A stretch of DNA of 64,000 nucleotides from Plantibacter flavus (GTDB lineage Bacteria > Actinomycetota > Actinomycetes > Actinomycetales > Microbacteriaceae): assembly GCF_900177615.1 (NCBI RefSeq), contig NZ_FXAP01000001.1, positions 812,825 through 876,824 of the forward strand, written 5' to 3'. A program made the position numbers and the translations under genes. Below, piece after piece: positions 19,986 through 28,842 of this stretch (position 1 is the first letter of the stretch; each line of letters starts with the position of its first letter). The notes beneath the pieces are model-generated. The model saw only the letters and a program-made list of their open reading frames with translations, was not told the DNA's origin and searched no databases.

Positions 19986-20402
19986 GTGGCTGTTGAAGAA
20001 ACCCTGGTACTCGTGAAGCCTGACGGCGTCGCACGCAACCTGACCGGCGAGATCCTCCGTCGGATCGAGGCGAAGGGCTATTCGCTCGTGGACCTGCGCA
20101 TGGTCGAGCCGGACCGCGAGCTGCTGGCCGCCCACTACGCCGAGCACGAGGGCAAGCCGTTCTACGAGCCCCTCGTCGAGTTCATGCTGAGCGGTCCCGT
20201 CGTCGCGATCCGCGTCGCCGGTAACCGCGTCATCGAGGGCTTCCGCTCGCTCGCCGGCACGACCGACCCGACCACCGCCGCGCCCGGGACCATCCGCGGC
20301 GACTTCGGCCGCGACTGGGGCCTCAAGGTCCAGCAGAACCTCGTCCACGGTTCGGACAGCCCCGAGTCCGCCTCCCGCGAGCTCGCGCTCTGGTTCGCCT
20401 GA
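19986..20402 (+). CDS. ndk: Nucleoside diphosphate kinase
   Basis: Equalises nucleoside triphosphate pools by phosphate transfer through a phospho-histidine. The 138-residue protein begins EETLVLVKPDGVARNLTGEI, has the RAGxR-like block (IRVAGNRVIEGFRSLAGTTDP), and the catalytic histidine is His121 in NLVHGSDSPESA. The GTG start is preceded by AAGGA at about 7 nt. It is the last gene of the ileS-folC-DUF4233-ndk operon and is followed by a perfect terminator hairpin. Confidence 0.97.
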   Translation: MAVEETLVLVKPDGVARNLTGEILRRIEAKGYSLVDLRMVEPDRELLAAHYAEHEGKPFYEPLVEFMLSGPVVAIRVAGNRVIEGFRSLAGTTDPTTAAPGTIRGDFGRDWGLKVQQNLVHGSDSPESASRELALWFA

Positions 20403-20414
20403 CGCACCGACTCC

Positions 20415-20460
20415 GCACGACGAAGCCCGCCTCCGATTCCGGGGGCGGGCTTCGTCGTGC
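20415..20460. terminator. Bidirectional terminator between ndk and the VKOR gene
   Basis: Perfect 17-bp arms, 20415-20431 (GCACGACGAAGCCCGCC) and 20444-20460, with a 12-nt loop, between two convergent genes. Confidence 0.9.
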
Positions 20461-20490
20461 GCGTCCGGCGGCCGTTCGGGCCGCCACCGG

Positions 20491-21090
20491 CTACAGGTAG
20501 GACAGGACGTCGAGGCGGAGCTGGGCGATGACCGCCACCACGAGGTAGCACCCGAGCGTCACCACCACGATCCATGAGGACACGACCCCGGCGATGCGGC
20601 GGACGGCGGGGGATGCCGGGATGATGCCGTTCCGCAGGGTGAACGAGGTCACCGCGATGAACGAGGGGATCGTCACCGACCAGGTGACCATGCACCACGG
20701 GCACAGCGTGCCGAGGACGAAGATGCTCTGTGAGATCAGCCAGATGACGAATCCCAGCGCACCGAGGAACCCGATGTTGAACGCGATCCAGAACCACCGC
20801 GCGAACTGCGCACCGGCGAGGACCGCGACGCCGACGGCGATCGGGGCGATCCAGGCGGCGAGGCCGATGATCGGGTTCGGGAACCCGAGGATGGCACCCT
20901 GCCAGGAGTTCAGGTTGACCCCGCACTGCACGAGGATGCTCAGGTTGCAGCCGAGCTGGGCGTTCGGATCCTGCAGGAGCTGGAACTTGTCGAGGGTGAG
21001 CGCGAACGCCGCGATCCACCCGATGACACCTGCGACGATGAGGAAGATGGCGAGGCCCCTGGGGCGCACGTCGATGACCGGAGTTGACAC
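20491..21090 (-). CDS. Vitamin K epoxide reductase (VKOR) family membrane protein
   Basis: 199-residue membrane oxidoreductase; in actinobacteria, VKOR homologs take the place of DsbB and reoxidise a periplasmic DsbA-type partner while reducing quinone. Expected helices and both redox cysteine sets are visible: the loop pair in CNLSILVQCGVNLNSWQG and the CPWC active site in LGTLCPWCMVTW, which is followed by the usual helix. The GTG at 21090 was taken because the frame upstream (to 21270) is not membrane-protein-like. A GAGAAT box ends 6 nt before that GTG, so the transcript may be leaderless. No thioredoxin domain is fused to it. Confidence 0.93.
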   Translation of the reverse strand: MSTPVIDVRPRGLAIFLIVAGVIGWIAAFALTLDKFQLLQDPNAQLGCNLSILVQCGVNLNSWQGAILGFPNPIIGLAAWIAPIAVGVAVLAGAQFARWFWIAFNIGFLGALGFVIWLISQSIFVLGTLCPWCMVTWSVTIPSFIAVTSFTLRNGIIPASPAVRRIAGVVSSWIVVVTLGCYLVVAVIAQLRLDVLSYL

Positions 21091-21096
21091 GCCCTG

Positions 21097-21102
21097 ATTC
21101 TC
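21097..21102 (-). promoter_or_regulatory. Weak -10 box (GAGAAT) for a leaderless VKOR transcript
   Basis: GAGAAT on the minus strand ends 6 nt before the GTG. It departs from TAnnnT in its first base. Confidence 0.3.
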
Positions 21103-21150
21103 GCACGCCCGCCTGGACGGCCGCGGGACATGCCCGGGTGGTCCGTACTC

Positions 21151-21179
21151 AGGACCGTCGGCCCTGTTCGTGCGATAAT
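21151..21179 (+). promoter_or_regulatory. Candidate promoter of rne
   Basis: -10 GATAAT at 21174-21179, with AGGACC 17 nt upstream as a partial -35 box. It would give a 5' leader of about 215 nt. Confidence 0.4.
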
Positions 21180-21185
21180 CGTGGG

Positions 21186-21399
21186 GTGGTGCTCGAGCCG
21201 CGCTCGACCGCACGACACAACAGGCTTGTTGGGCAATGAGAGCCCAGGACCCGCCGGCACGTGCCGGCACGATCGTGAGAGCTCCGAGAGCCAGCGATCA
21301 CACAGGATTTGCGAACGGCTGCACCCGCGGCCGCACGCACGAGACGAAGAACCGGAGGGTGGCGCGGCCACCGACCCGGCATAGGGGAGTACACCAGGA
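21186..21399 (+). other. Long structured 5' leader of rne
   Basis: The spacer from 21091 to 21399 has no gene. Downstream of the candidate promoter it contains several inverted repeats: a GGGC/GCCC hairpin near 21231-21245, a perfect 16-bp palindrome GCCGGCACGTGCCGGC at 21253-21268, and a GATCG/CGATC pair at 21271-21299. It ends with AGGGGAG (21383-21389) and the ATG at 21400. RNase E genes elsewhere autoregulate through their leaders, so cleavage of this leader by the enzyme is a reasonable guess, but only the structures are seen. Confidence 0.45.
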
Positions 21400-23817
21400 A
21401 TGGTGAAAGAGCACACCGAGGATCCGGCCACGCCGGGGACCGAGCACGAACCGACCGACCAGCACCTCGCGACGCCCGAGACGGCGGACGAGTCGACCAG
21501 CACCGAGACGGACGCCCAGGCGACCGGGCCCGACGAGCAGTCGACACCTGCCGCACCGGTGCGTCCACCGACCACCATGCTGCTGTTCCAGGCGCCCGAC
21601 CTGCCACCGATCGTCCACCGCGACGACGAACCGCTCGAGGCGGAGCTCAGCTCGTCGAGGCGTCGCACGCGTCGTCGTGCCGGCGAGGACGGACCGGAGC
21701 AGGGCGAGCGGGGTGGCGACTCGCGCCCCGACACCCGCAACGTGGTCAAGGTCCGCACGCCGCGTGAGCCGGAACTCATCACCGAACCGCAGAAGGTGCG
21801 CGGCTCGACGAGACTCGAGGCCAAGAAGCAGCGTCGCCGTGACGGACGCGACGCCGGTCGTCGTCGTCCGGTCGTCACCGAGGCCGAGTTCCTCGCCCGC
21901 CGCGAATCGGTCGACCGTGTCATGGTCGTCCGCTCCAAGAACGGCAAGACGCAGATCGGCGTGCTGGAGGACGGCGTGCTCGTGGAGCACTACGTCGCCA
22001 GGAGCCAGGAGGCGTCGCTCATCGGCAACGTCTACCTCGGCCGCGTGCAGAACGTCCTGCCCAGCATGGAGGCGGCGTTCGTCGACATCGGTCGCGGACG
22101 CAACGCGGTGCTCTACTCCGGCGAGGTCGACTGGGACTCCGTGGAGACGGGCAACCAGCCCCGCCGGATCGAGCTCGCGCTCAAGGGCGGCGACAAGGTC
22201 CTCGTCCAGGTCACGAAGGACCCGGTCGGACACAAGGGTGCGCGCCTGACGAGTCAGGTCTCGCTCCCCGGTCGGTACCTGGTCTACGTGCCGAACGGTT
22301 CGATGAACGGCATCTCGCGCAAGCTGCCCGACACGGAGCGCGCCCGCCTGAAGAAGATCCTCAAGGAGGTCCTTCCGGAGAACGTCGGCGTCATCGTCCG
22401 CACGGCCGCCGAGGGCGCGACCGAGGAGCAGCTCACGCTCGACGTCACGCGGCTGAAGTCGCAGTGGTCGGAGATCTCCCGTCAGATCGAGACGGTCCAG
22501 TCGCCGGCACTGCTACACAGCGAGCCCGACCTGCTCATCAAGATCATCCGCGACGTCTTCAACGAGGACTTCCACAAGCTCGTCATCCAGGGCTCGGACG
22601 CGCTGCAGGACATCCAGAGCTACCTGCGAGGCGTCGCCCCCGACCTGCTCGAGCGTGTCGAGCCGTATGACGGCACGGGCGACTCCTTCGTCGACTACCG
22701 CATCGCCGAGCAGATCGAGAAGGCGCTCGACCGCAAGGTCTGGCTGCCGTCCGGCGGATCCCTCGTGATCGATCGCACCGAGGCCATGACGGTCGTCGAC
22801 GTCAACACGGGGAAGTTCGTCGGTTCCGGCGGCAACCTCGAGGAGACGGTCACCAAGAACAACCTCGAGGCCGCTGAGGAGGTCGTGCGTCAGCTGCGGC
22901 TGCGCGACATCGGCGGGATCATCGTCGTCGACTTCATCGACATGGTGCTCGAGTCGAACCGCGACCTCGTGCTGCGCCGCCTCGTGGAGTGCCTCAGCCG
23001 CGACCGCACGAAGCACCAGGTCGCCGAGGTCACCTCGCTCGGTCTCGTGCAGATGACGCGTAAGAAGCTCGGCCTCGGCCTGCTCGAGACGTTCAGCGAG
23101 CCCTGCGAGGTCTGCGCCGGACGCGGCGTGGTCGTGCACCACGACCCCGTCGTGAAGCACCGCCAGACGCCGCAGCCGGAGCAGCAGCGCCGGCGCGGTA
23201 AGGGCGGGTCCCAGGGCGGACAGCCGTCCTCGAACGGCCAGAGCGCCCAGCAGAAGCCGGCCGGACAGACGCACGGGATCACCGACGACGCGAAGAACGC
23301 GCTCGCCCTGATCGCGGCGCGCACGCTGCACCACGAGGAGCTCGCCGCCGCCGAGGCCGTGGCCGACGCCGTCGTGGCCGAGGCGCAGCACACGCAGCCG
23401 CAGCACACCGAGGCGCAGGGTTCCGAGGAGCCGGTTGCGGACGAGTCCACGACGTCACCGGAGGATCAGTCCGGGTCGCACGACGGTCGTCGGAGCCGGC
23501 GCGAGAAGCGCGAACCGCGCCGTCGCGGCGGTGACGGGTCCCGCCGGGGTGCTTCGGAGGAACGCCCCACCGAGGCGCCGAGCGAATCCGCGTCCCCGGC
23601 GCTGGCCTTGCTCGACCTCCCGATCGCACCGGTCGCCGACAAGCCGCGTCGCGCGGCCGTCGCGGACCCCGAGCACCTGCTCGAGTCAGTCCTCGACGCG
23701 CTCCCCGAGCCGAAGCAGCCGGGCCAGGGTCGCGGCCGCAGCCGCCGGGTGTCCACCGCTTCACTCGCGGGCGGACAGGCCGTCGGTTCGGACGGCGCAC
23801 AGCGTCAGGCCGAATAG
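21400..23817 (+). CDS. rne: Ribonuclease E/G family endoribonuclease
   Basis: Main mRNA-decay and rRNA-processing endonuclease, 805 residues. Residues 1-165 are a charged, low-complexity N-terminal extension as in other actinobacterial RNase E proteins. The S1 RNA-binding domain starts near residue 205 (IGNVYLGRVQNVLPSMEAAFVDIG). The catalytic DNase-like region has VVDVNTGKFVGSGGNLEETV near residue 467, and the zinc-link CEVCAGRG near 568. The C-terminal 230 residues are disordered and basic/acidic, probably the scaffold for degradosome partners. The ATG follows AGGGGAG at about 10 nt. A hairpin downstream reaches into the convergent DUF4031 gene. Confidence 0.96.
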   Translation: MVKEHTEDPATPGTEHEPTDQHLATPETADESTSTETDAQATGPDEQSTPAAPVRPPTTMLLFQAPDLPPIVHRDDEPLEAELSSSRRRTRRRAGEDGPEQGERGGDSRPDTRNVVKVRTPREPELITEPQKVRGSTRLEAKKQRRRDGRDAGRRRPVVTEAEFLARRESVDRVMVVRSKNGKTQIGVLEDGVLVEHYVARSQEASLIGNVYLGRVQNVLPSMEAAFVDIGRGRNAVLYSGEVDWDSVETGNQPRRIELALKGGDKVLVQVTKDPVGHKGARLTSQVSLPGRYLVYVPNGSMNGISRKLPDTERARLKKILKEVLPENVGVIVRTAAEGATEEQLTLDVTRLKSQWSEISRQIETVQSPALLHSEPDLLIKIIRDVFNEDFHKLVIQGSDALQDIQSYLRGVAPDLLERVEPYDGTGDSFVDYRIAEQIEKALDRKVWLPSGGSLVIDRTEAMTVVDVNTGKFVGSGGNLEETVTKNNLEAAEEVVRQLRLRDIGGIIVVDFIDMVLESNRDLVLRRLVECLSRDRTKHQVAEVTSLGLVQMTRKKLGLGLLETFSEPCEVCAGRGVVVHHDPVVKHRQTPQPEQQRRRGKGGSQGGQPSSNGQSAQQKPAGQTHGITDDAKNALALIAARTLHHEELAAAEAVADAVVAEAQHTQPQHTEAQGSEEPVADESTTSPEDQSGSHDGRRSRREKREPRRRGGDGSRRGASEERPTEAPSESASPALALLDLPIAPVADKPRRAAVADPEHLLESVLDALPEPKQPGQGRGRSRRVSTASLAGGQAVGSDGAQRQAE

Positions 23818-23827
23818 TCCGGTCGTA

Positions 23828-24118
23828 TCAGGACGGCGCGTCTCCTCGGGAGGCGCGCCGTTCGCGTGCGGTGATGCGCAAGCCGCTGGCGATGAGTCGA
23901 CGGACGAGGTCGCCGCCGGTCACCGGGACGGCGCCGGCCGCCACGAGCGAGGCATGGCGCTCAGCGGGGACGTCGTAGTGGTCGAGGTCGAACGATCGCG
24001 GCGGGAGCCCGGTGCGTCCGGCGAAGGCGTGCAACTCCTCCAGGGAGCTGTCGCTCACCACGTGGGACCAGAGCGTGCCGTGCGCCGGCCACAGCGGGGG
24101 ATCGATGAGCACCGTCAT
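23828..24118 (-). CDS. DUF4031 domain protein
   Basis: 96-residue cytosolic protein of unknown function, beginning TVLIDPPLWPAHGTLWSHVV and containing the conserved segment SLEELHAFAGRTGLPPRSFD followed by DHYDVPAERH, which I associate with DUF4031. The ATG at 24118 has a good site (GGATGGAGGC). It converges on rne with only 10 bp between the stops. Proteins of this family appear close to rne or rplU in related genomes, but no activity has been assigned. Confidence 0.85.
   Translation of the reverse strand: MTVLIDPPLWPAHGTLWSHVVSDSSLEELHAFAGRTGLPPRSFDLDHYDVPAERHASLVAAGAVPVTGGDLVRRLIASGLRITARERRASRGDAPS
23833..23861. terminator. Hairpin between the rne and DUF4031 stop codons
   Basis: Arms 23833-23845 (ACGGCGCGTCTCC) and 23850-23861 pair with one mismatch around a 4-nt loop. 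The hairpin lies inside the last codons of the DUF4031 gene and is probably the rne terminator. Confidence 0.55.
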
Positions 24119-24280
24119 GCCTCCATCCAACCATCGAGCCTCTTGCGCGATTCCCGTCCGTGGTCGGACGCGCCGGGCACCCGGCCGGCGTTCAGGGGCC
24201 CCCGGGGTACACTTGTCGAGTGCGTCCGGTGTGGGAGCCGTGAGGAACAGCCTCGGTCTCGAGGTTCTGTGCCCACTGGT

Positions 24281-24309
24281 TTGACCTGGACTGCACGATG
24301 AAGTAAACT
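24281..24309 (+). promoter_or_regulatory. Strong sigma-70-type promoter of rplU-rpmA
   Basis: -35 TTGACC (24281-24286), 17-nt spacer, -10 TAAACT (24304-24309). This is the best consensus promoter in the window. Confidence 0.85.
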
Positions 24310-24312
24310 CGA

Positions 24313-24360
24313 CCGTTGGTGTGCATTGAGTTTTCAATGCCACGCCCAACGGTTTTCTGC
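24313..24360 (+). promoter_or_regulatory. Attenuator-like hairpin in the rplU leader
   Basis: Within the gene-free stretch 24119-24453, almost at the expected transcript start, CCGTTGG (24313-24319) pairs with CCAACGG (24346-24352). An inner CATTGA/TCAATG stem extends the hairpin, and TTTTCTGC follows. The layout is that of an intrinsic terminator placed before rplU, or of a ribosomal-protein leader. The remaining leader up to the GTG at 24454 has no further obvious motif. Confidence 0.5.
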
Positions 24361-24453
24361 CATCAAGGTGTCCCACGTGTTCGAGCCTTTCCGAGCAGTA
24401 ACTTCCAGCAACAGTCAGTCGGAGCGTTTCGCTCCCCAAAGAACGGGTACGTA

Positions 24454-24762
24454 GTGGTTTACGCAGTTGTGCGCGCCGGAGGACGGCAGGAGAAGGTCGA
24501 GATCGGAACCATCGTCACGATGGACCGGGTCAAGGCCGACAAGGATGGCAACATCGAGCTTCCCGCGGTGCTCCACGTCGACGGTGAGAAGATCATCTCC
24601 GACGCGAAGTCGCTCGCGAAGATCACGGTGACGGCCGAGGTGCTCGAGAACCTCCGCGGTCCGAAGATCATCATCCAGAAGTTCAAGAACAAGACCGGTT
24701 ACAAGAAGCGTCAGGGGCACCGTCAGGAGCTCACGCGCGTCAAGATCACCGGCATCAAGTAA
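24454..24762 (+). CDS. rplU: 50S ribosomal protein L21
   Basis: Structural protein of the large ribosomal subunit that binds 23S rRNA. The 102-residue length is normal; it starts [20 protein letters not shown] and ends with the basic [17 protein letters not shown] block. The GTG at 24454 matches the family N-terminus; a longer frame opening at 24316 lies in the leader and contains the attenuator hairpin. The ribosome site is weak (GGGTAC). Co-transcribed with rpmA, as in nearly all bacteria. Confidence 0.97.
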   Translation: MVYAVVRAGGRQEKVEIGTIVTMDRVKADKDGNIELPAVLHVDGEKIISDAKSLAKITVTAEVLENLRGPKIIIQKFKNKTGYKKRQGHRQELTRVKITGIK

Positions 24763-24782
24763 GGCATCGAGGAGAAGAAGAG

Positions 24783-25040
24783 ATGGCACACAAGAAGGGT
24801 GCGAGTTCCACTCGCAACGGTCGTGACTCCAACGCACAGCGTCTCGGTGTGAAGCGCTTCGGCGGCCAGGTCGTCCTCGCGGGCGAGATCCTCGTCCGTC
24901 AGCGCGGCACGCACTTCCACCCCGGCGCCAACGTCGGTCGTGGCGGCGACGACACGCTGTTCGCCCTCGAGGCCGGCTCCGTGCAGTTCGGCAACAAGGG
25001 CGGCCGCAAGGTCGTCAACATCGTCGCTGCTGCAGAGTAG
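24783..25040 (+). CDS. rpmA: 50S ribosomal protein L27
   Basis: 85-residue protein near the peptidyl transferase centre. It starts directly with [20 protein letters not shown], so it lacks the cleaved N-terminal extension found in Firmicutes. The [20 protein letters not shown] block is diagnostic. GAGGAGAAG precedes the ATG, 20 bp after rplU. A strong terminator follows. Confidence 0.97.
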   Translation: MAHKKGASSTRNGRDSNAQRLGVKRFGGQVVLAGEILVRQRGTHFHPGANVGRGGDDTLFALEAGSVQFGNKGGRKVVNIVAAAE

Positions 25041-25055
25041 CAACAACGTCTTTCC

Positions 25056-25087
25056 AGCAGGGGGCGGGCTTCGGCCCGCCCCCTGCT
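25056..25087 (+). terminator. Terminator of rplU-rpmA
   Basis: Perfect 14-bp stem (25056-25069 with 25074-25087, AGCAGGGGGCGGGC) closed by a TTCG tetraloop, 15 bp after rpmA. obg needs its own promoter or read-through. Confidence 0.9.
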
Positions 25088-25131
25088 GTCGTACAACCGA
25101 GTTCCATGATCCAGAGAGGGGCTGAGCGTCC

Positions 25132-26706
25132 ATGGTCACATTCGTCGACCGGGTCACACTGCACCTGCGAGCGGGCGGCGGCGGCAACGGCTGCGTCTCC
25201 GTGAAGCGCGAGAAGTTCAAGCCGCTGGCCGGCCCCGATGGCGGCAACGGCGGACACGGTGGTGACATCGTGCTCGTGTCCGATCCTCAGATCACGACGC
25301 TGCTCGGGTACCACCGGTCTCCGCACCGGAGCTCCGACACCGGCGGCTTCGGCATGGGCGACCACCGCAACGGGTTCCAGGGCGAGACGCTCATCCTGCC
25401 GGTCCCCGTCGGGACGGTCGTCAAGGACGTCGACGGCGTCGAACTCGTCGACTTCGTCGAGCCCGGCATGGAGTTCGTCGTCGCCCCCGGAGGCCAGGGC
25501 GGCCTCGGGAATGCGGCACTCTCCTCGACCAAGCGCAAGGCCCCCGGGTTCGCGCTGCTCGGCACGCCCGGCTGGGAAGGCGACGTCCTCCTCGAGCTGA
25601 AGACCGTCGCCGACGTCGCGCTCGTCGGGTACCCCTCCGCCGGCAAGTCCAGCCTCATCGCGGCGATGTCCGCGGCGAAGCCCAAGATCGCGGACTACCC
25701 GTTCACCACCCTGCACCCGAACCTCGGCGTCGTCGAGGCCGGCGAGGTCCGTTACACCATGGCGGACGTCCCCGGGCTCATCGAGGGCGCCAGTGAGGGC
25801 AAGGGCCTCGGCCTCGAGTTCCTGCGTCACGTCGAGCGCTGCTCCGCGCTCCTGCACGTGCTGGACTGCGCGACGCTCGAACCGGGACGCGACCCGATCA
25901 GCGACCTCGACATCATCCTGGCCGAGCTCGCCGCCTACCCGGTGCCGGAGGGGCAGACGCCGCTGGTCGAGCGCCCGCAGCTCATCGCCCTCAACAAGAT
26001 CGACGTCCCGGAGGCGAGGGAGCTCGCCGAGTTCCTGCGTCCCGACCTCGAGGCACGCGGCTACAAGGTCTTCGAGATCTCGACGGTCTCGCGCGAAGGC
26101 CTCCGACAGCTCTCGTTCGCGTTGAGCGAGCTCGTCGAGGAGAGCCGCGCCCGCGCAGCCCTCGAGGCCGCCAAGCCCCGGATCGTGCTCCGCCCGAAGC
26201 CGGTCGACGACTCCAAGTTCACCGTCACGGTCGAGGGTGGCACGTACGGCAACCTCTACCGCATCCTCGGCGCGAAGCCGGAACGCTGGGTGCAGCAGAC
26301 GGACTTCAACAATGAGGAGGCCGTCGGGTTCCTCGCGGACCGCCTGGCGAAGCTCGGCGTCGAAGAGGCGCTCTTCAAGGCCGGTGCCGTCGCCGGTGCG
26401 ACCGTGATGATCGGCGCGGGTGGCGGTGTGGTCTTCGACTGGGAGCCCACACTCACGAGCACCGCGGAACTGCTGACGCAGCCGCGCGGAACGGACCCGC
26501 GTCTCGACGCGAGCCACCGCCCGACGCGCAACCAGCGTCGCGACGAGTACTTCGAGCGCATGGACGCCAAGGCCGAGGCCCGTGCCGAGCTGCTCCGCGA
26601 ACGTGCGGCCGGTCTCTGGAACGACGACGAGGGCTTCGAGGTCGGCTCCGTGCCGGCCGACGCACAGCAGGATGAGGGTGTCACGACGGAGGACGACGAC
26701 CGGTGA
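25132..26706 (+). CDS. obg: GTPase Obg/CgtA
   Basis: Ribosome-associated GTPase involved in 50S assembly and stress control. The 524-residue protein has the glycine-rich Obg domain ([20 protein letters not shown] onward), the G domain with GYPSAGKS at residues 166-173, DVPGLIEGA as G3 and NKID as G4, and the OCT domain towards the C-terminus ([20 protein letters not shown]), followed by a charged tail typical of actinobacterial Obg. The ATG follows GAGAGGGG at about 10 nt. Its TGA overlaps the GTG of proB. Confidence 0.97.
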   Translation: MVTFVDRVTLHLRAGGGGNGCVSVKREKFKPLAGPDGGNGGHGGDIVLVSDPQITTLLGYHRSPHRSSDTGGFGMGDHRNGFQGETLILPVPVGTVVKDVDGVELVDFVEPGMEFVVAPGGQGGLGNAALSSTKRKAPGFALLGTPGWEGDVLLELKTVADVALVGYPSAGKSSLIAAMSAAKPKIADYPFTTLHPNLGVVEAGEVRYTMADVPGLIEGASEGKGLGLEFLRHVERCSALLHVLDCATLEPGRDPISDLDIILAELAAYPVPEGQTPLVERPQLIALNKIDVPEARELAEFLRPDLEARGYKVFEISTVSREGLRQLSFALSELVEESRARAALEAAKPRIVLRPKPVDDSKFTVTVEGGTYGNLYRILGAKPERWVQQTDFNNEEAVGFLADRLAKLGVEEALFKAGAVAGATVMIGAGGGVVFDWEPTLTSTAELLTQPRGTDPRLDASHRPTRNQRRDEYFERMDAKAEARAELLRERAAGLWNDDEGFEVGSVPADAQQDEGVTTEDDDR

Positions 26707-27482
26707 CCATCCACCAGCGCAGCGGCATCCCTTCGGCGCGACGCATCGTCGTGAAGGTCGGGTCCTCCTCGATCAGTGGCGACAACGCCGGGCAGATCAC
26801 CGCGCTGGTCGAGGCTCTCGCCGAGGCGCACGCCCGAGGCACCGAGGTCATCCTCGTGTCCTCGGGCGCCATCGCGACCGGGATGCCCTACCTCCGCCTC
26901 GACGCCCGTCCGAGCGACCTGGCGACCCAGCAGGCGGCTGCCGCCGTCGGGCAGAACGTGTTGATCTACCGGTACCAGGACAGCCTCGACCGGTTCGGCA
27001 TCGTCGCGGGCCAGGTGCTGCTCACCGCCGGCGACCTCGAGAACCCCAGTCACCGGAGCAATGCCCAGCGGGCGATGGAACGCCTCCTCGGGTTGCGCAT
27101 CCTGCCGATCGTGAACGAGAACGACACCGTCGCGACGCACGAGATCCGGTTCGGCGACAACGACCGCCTGGCCGCCCTCGTGTCGGTCCTCGTGGCGGCC
27201 GACGTCCTCGTCCTCCTGAGTGACGTCGACGCGCTGTACACCCGCCCTCCGCACGAAGCGGGTGCCGAGCGCATCGAGGAGGTCCCGTTCGGAGACACCC
27301 TCTCGGGCGTCACCTTCGGCGATATCGGCTCTGCGGGCGTCGGCACCGGGGGAGCGGGCACGAAGGTGTCGGCCGCCCGGTTGGCCGCCGAGGCGGGGAC
27401 CTCCGTCCTCGTGACGTCGACGACGAACGTCGCGTCCGCCCTCCGCGGTGAGCACCTCGGCACCTGGTTCCAACCGGCGTGA
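26703..27482 (+). CDS. proB: Glutamate 5-kinase lacking the PUA domain
   Basis: First step of proline synthesis: phosphorylation of glutamate to gamma-glutamyl phosphate. The amino-acid-kinase fold is complete: [63 protein letters not shown] and [15 protein letters not shown]. It stops at 259 residues, whereas the common form (about 370) carries a C-terminal PUA domain; no frameshift is seen and the next 42 bp are non-coding, so this is a natural single-domain form. The GTG overlaps the obg stop (GTGA). proA follows with its own promoter. Confidence 0.96.
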   Translation: MTIHQRSGIPSARRIVVKVGSSSISGDNAGQITALVEALAEAHARGTEVILVSSGAIATGMPYLRLDARPSDLATQQAAAAVGQNVLIYRYQDSLDRFGIVAGQVLLTAGDLENPSHRSNAQRAMERLLGLRILPIVNENDTVATHEIRFGDNDRLAALVSVLVAADVLVLLSDVDALYTRPPHEAGAERIEEVPFGDTLSGVTFGDIGSAGVGTGGAGTKVSAARLAAEAGTSVLVTSTTNVASALRGEHLGTWFQPA

Positions 27483-27512
27483 CGCGGAGAGCGTCCACCA
27501 GACGCCGCTGAG

Positions 27513-27518
27513 TAGAAT
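27513..27518 (+). promoter_or_regulatory. -10 box TAGAAT for leaderless proA transcript
   Basis: TAGAAT ends 6 nt before the proA ATG, with no Shine-Dalgarno sequence between (CGACGC). Confidence 0.5.
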
Positions 27519-27524
27519 CGACGC

Positions 27525-28793
27525 ATGTCGTCGCAAACCACCACCGTGCTGCCACTCGCGGATCGTCTCACCGCTGCGAAGCGCGCCTCCCGGGTCCTCG
27601 CCCAGGCGACCACCGCGCAGAAGAACCGAGCCCTCGAGGCTATCGCCGTCGCGATCGTCGAGGGCGCGGATGCGATCATCGCCGCCAACGACCGCGACCT
27701 CGTCGCAGGACGCGAGCAGGGCATCAGTGTCGGCCTGCAAGACCGTCTCCGCCTCGATCGGGGCCGCATCGAGGGGCTCGCGGTGGCGGTCCGCGACGTC
27801 ATCGCGATCGTCGACCCGGTCGGCCAGGTGGTCCGCGGGAGCAACACTCCGGACGGGGTGAAGCTCGAGCAGGTCCGTGTCCCGTTCGGCGTGGTCGGCG
27901 CGATCTACGAGGCGCGGCCGAACGTCACGGTCGACATCGCCGCCCTCGCGATCAAGAGCGGCAACGCCGTGGTGCTCCGCGGCGGGTCGGCGGCGGAACG
28001 CTCGAACGCGGTCCTCGTGGGGCTGCTGCGATCGGCACTCGAGTCCGTCGGTCTCCCCGGGGACGCGGTACAGACCATCGACGAGTTCGGTCGCGATGGT
28101 GCGAAGCAGCTCATGAACGCCAGAGGCCTGATCGACGTCCTCATCCCGCGGGGGAGCGCGTCACTCATCGAGACGGTCGTCCGGGAGTCGACGGTCCCGG
28201 TAATCGAGACCGGAGCCGGCGTCGTCCACGTGTTCCTCGACGAGACTGCCGAACTCGACTGGGCCGTCGACATCGTCCGCAACGCCAAGGTGCAGCGCCC
28301 ATCAGTCTGCAATGCGCTCGAGACGATCCTCATCCACCGTGATGCGGCCGCCCGCGTGCTCCCCGCCGTGCTCGGCGACCTGCGCGAGCACGGGGTGCTC
28401 ATCCACGCGGACGAACGTGCCAGCGAGGTCTTCGCCGACGTCGTGCCCGCAGTGGAGGAGGACTGGTCCACCGAGCACATGTCGCTCGAGCTCTCGGTGC
28501 GCGTGGTCGACGACCTCGACGCCGCGCTCGAGCACATCGACCGATACTCCACCGGACACACCGACGCGATCATCACGAACGACGTGATGAACGCCGACCG
28601 GTTCCTCGCCGAGGTCGATTCGGCCGTCGTCATGGTCAACGCCTCGACCCGCTTCACCGACGGCGCCGAGTTCGGATTCGGTGCCGAGGTCGGGATCTCG
28701 ACGCAGAAGCTCCATGCCCGCGGACCGATGGGGCTGCCGGAACTGACGAGTACGAAGTGGCTCGTGCGTGGTTCGGGCCACACCCGTCGGTAG
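27525..28793 (+). CDS. proA: Gamma-glutamyl phosphate reductase
   Basis: NADPH-dependent reduction of gamma-glutamyl phosphate to the semialdehyde, second step of proline synthesis. The 422-residue aldehyde-dehydrogenase-like protein has VPFGVVGAIYEARPNVTVDI, the SGNAVVLRGGSAAERSN block and catalytic Cys262 in RPSVCNALET. The C-terminal FTDGAEFGFGAEVGISTQKL is diagnostic. The gene lies 42 bp after proB, and a TAGAAT box sits exactly where a leaderless transcript would begin, so it can be expressed apart from obg-proB. Confidence 0.97.
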   Translation: MSSQTTTVLPLADRLTAAKRASRVLAQATTAQKNRALEAIAVAIVEGADAIIAANDRDLVAGREQGISVGLQDRLRLDRGRIEGLAVAVRDVIAIVDPVGQVVRGSNTPDGVKLEQVRVPFGVVGAIYEARPNVTVDIAALAIKSGNAVVLRGGSAAERSNAVLVGLLRSALESVGLPGDAVQTIDEFGRDGAKQLMNARGLIDVLIPRGSASLIETVVRESTVPVIETGAGVVHVFLDETAELDWAVDIVRNAKVQRPSVCNALETILIHRDAAARVLPAVLGDLREHGVLIHADERASEVFADVVPAVEEDWSTEHMSLELSVRVVDDLDAALEHIDRYSTGHTDAIITNDVMNADRFLAEVDSAVVMVNASTRFTDGAEFGFGAEVGISTQKLHARGPMGLPELTSTKWLVRGSGHTRR

Positions 28794-28797
28794 TCGC

Positions 28798-28803
28798 TAG
28801 ACT
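28798..28803 (+). promoter_or_regulatory. Candidate -10 box (TAGACT) of the small membrane protein gene
   Basis: TAGACT directly after proA, about 40 bp before an ATG with a strong AGAAGGAGAG site. Confidence 0.4.
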
Positions 28804-28842
28804 GGTACGGGCGTCACGAGGCGTCGCACAGAAGGAGAGATC

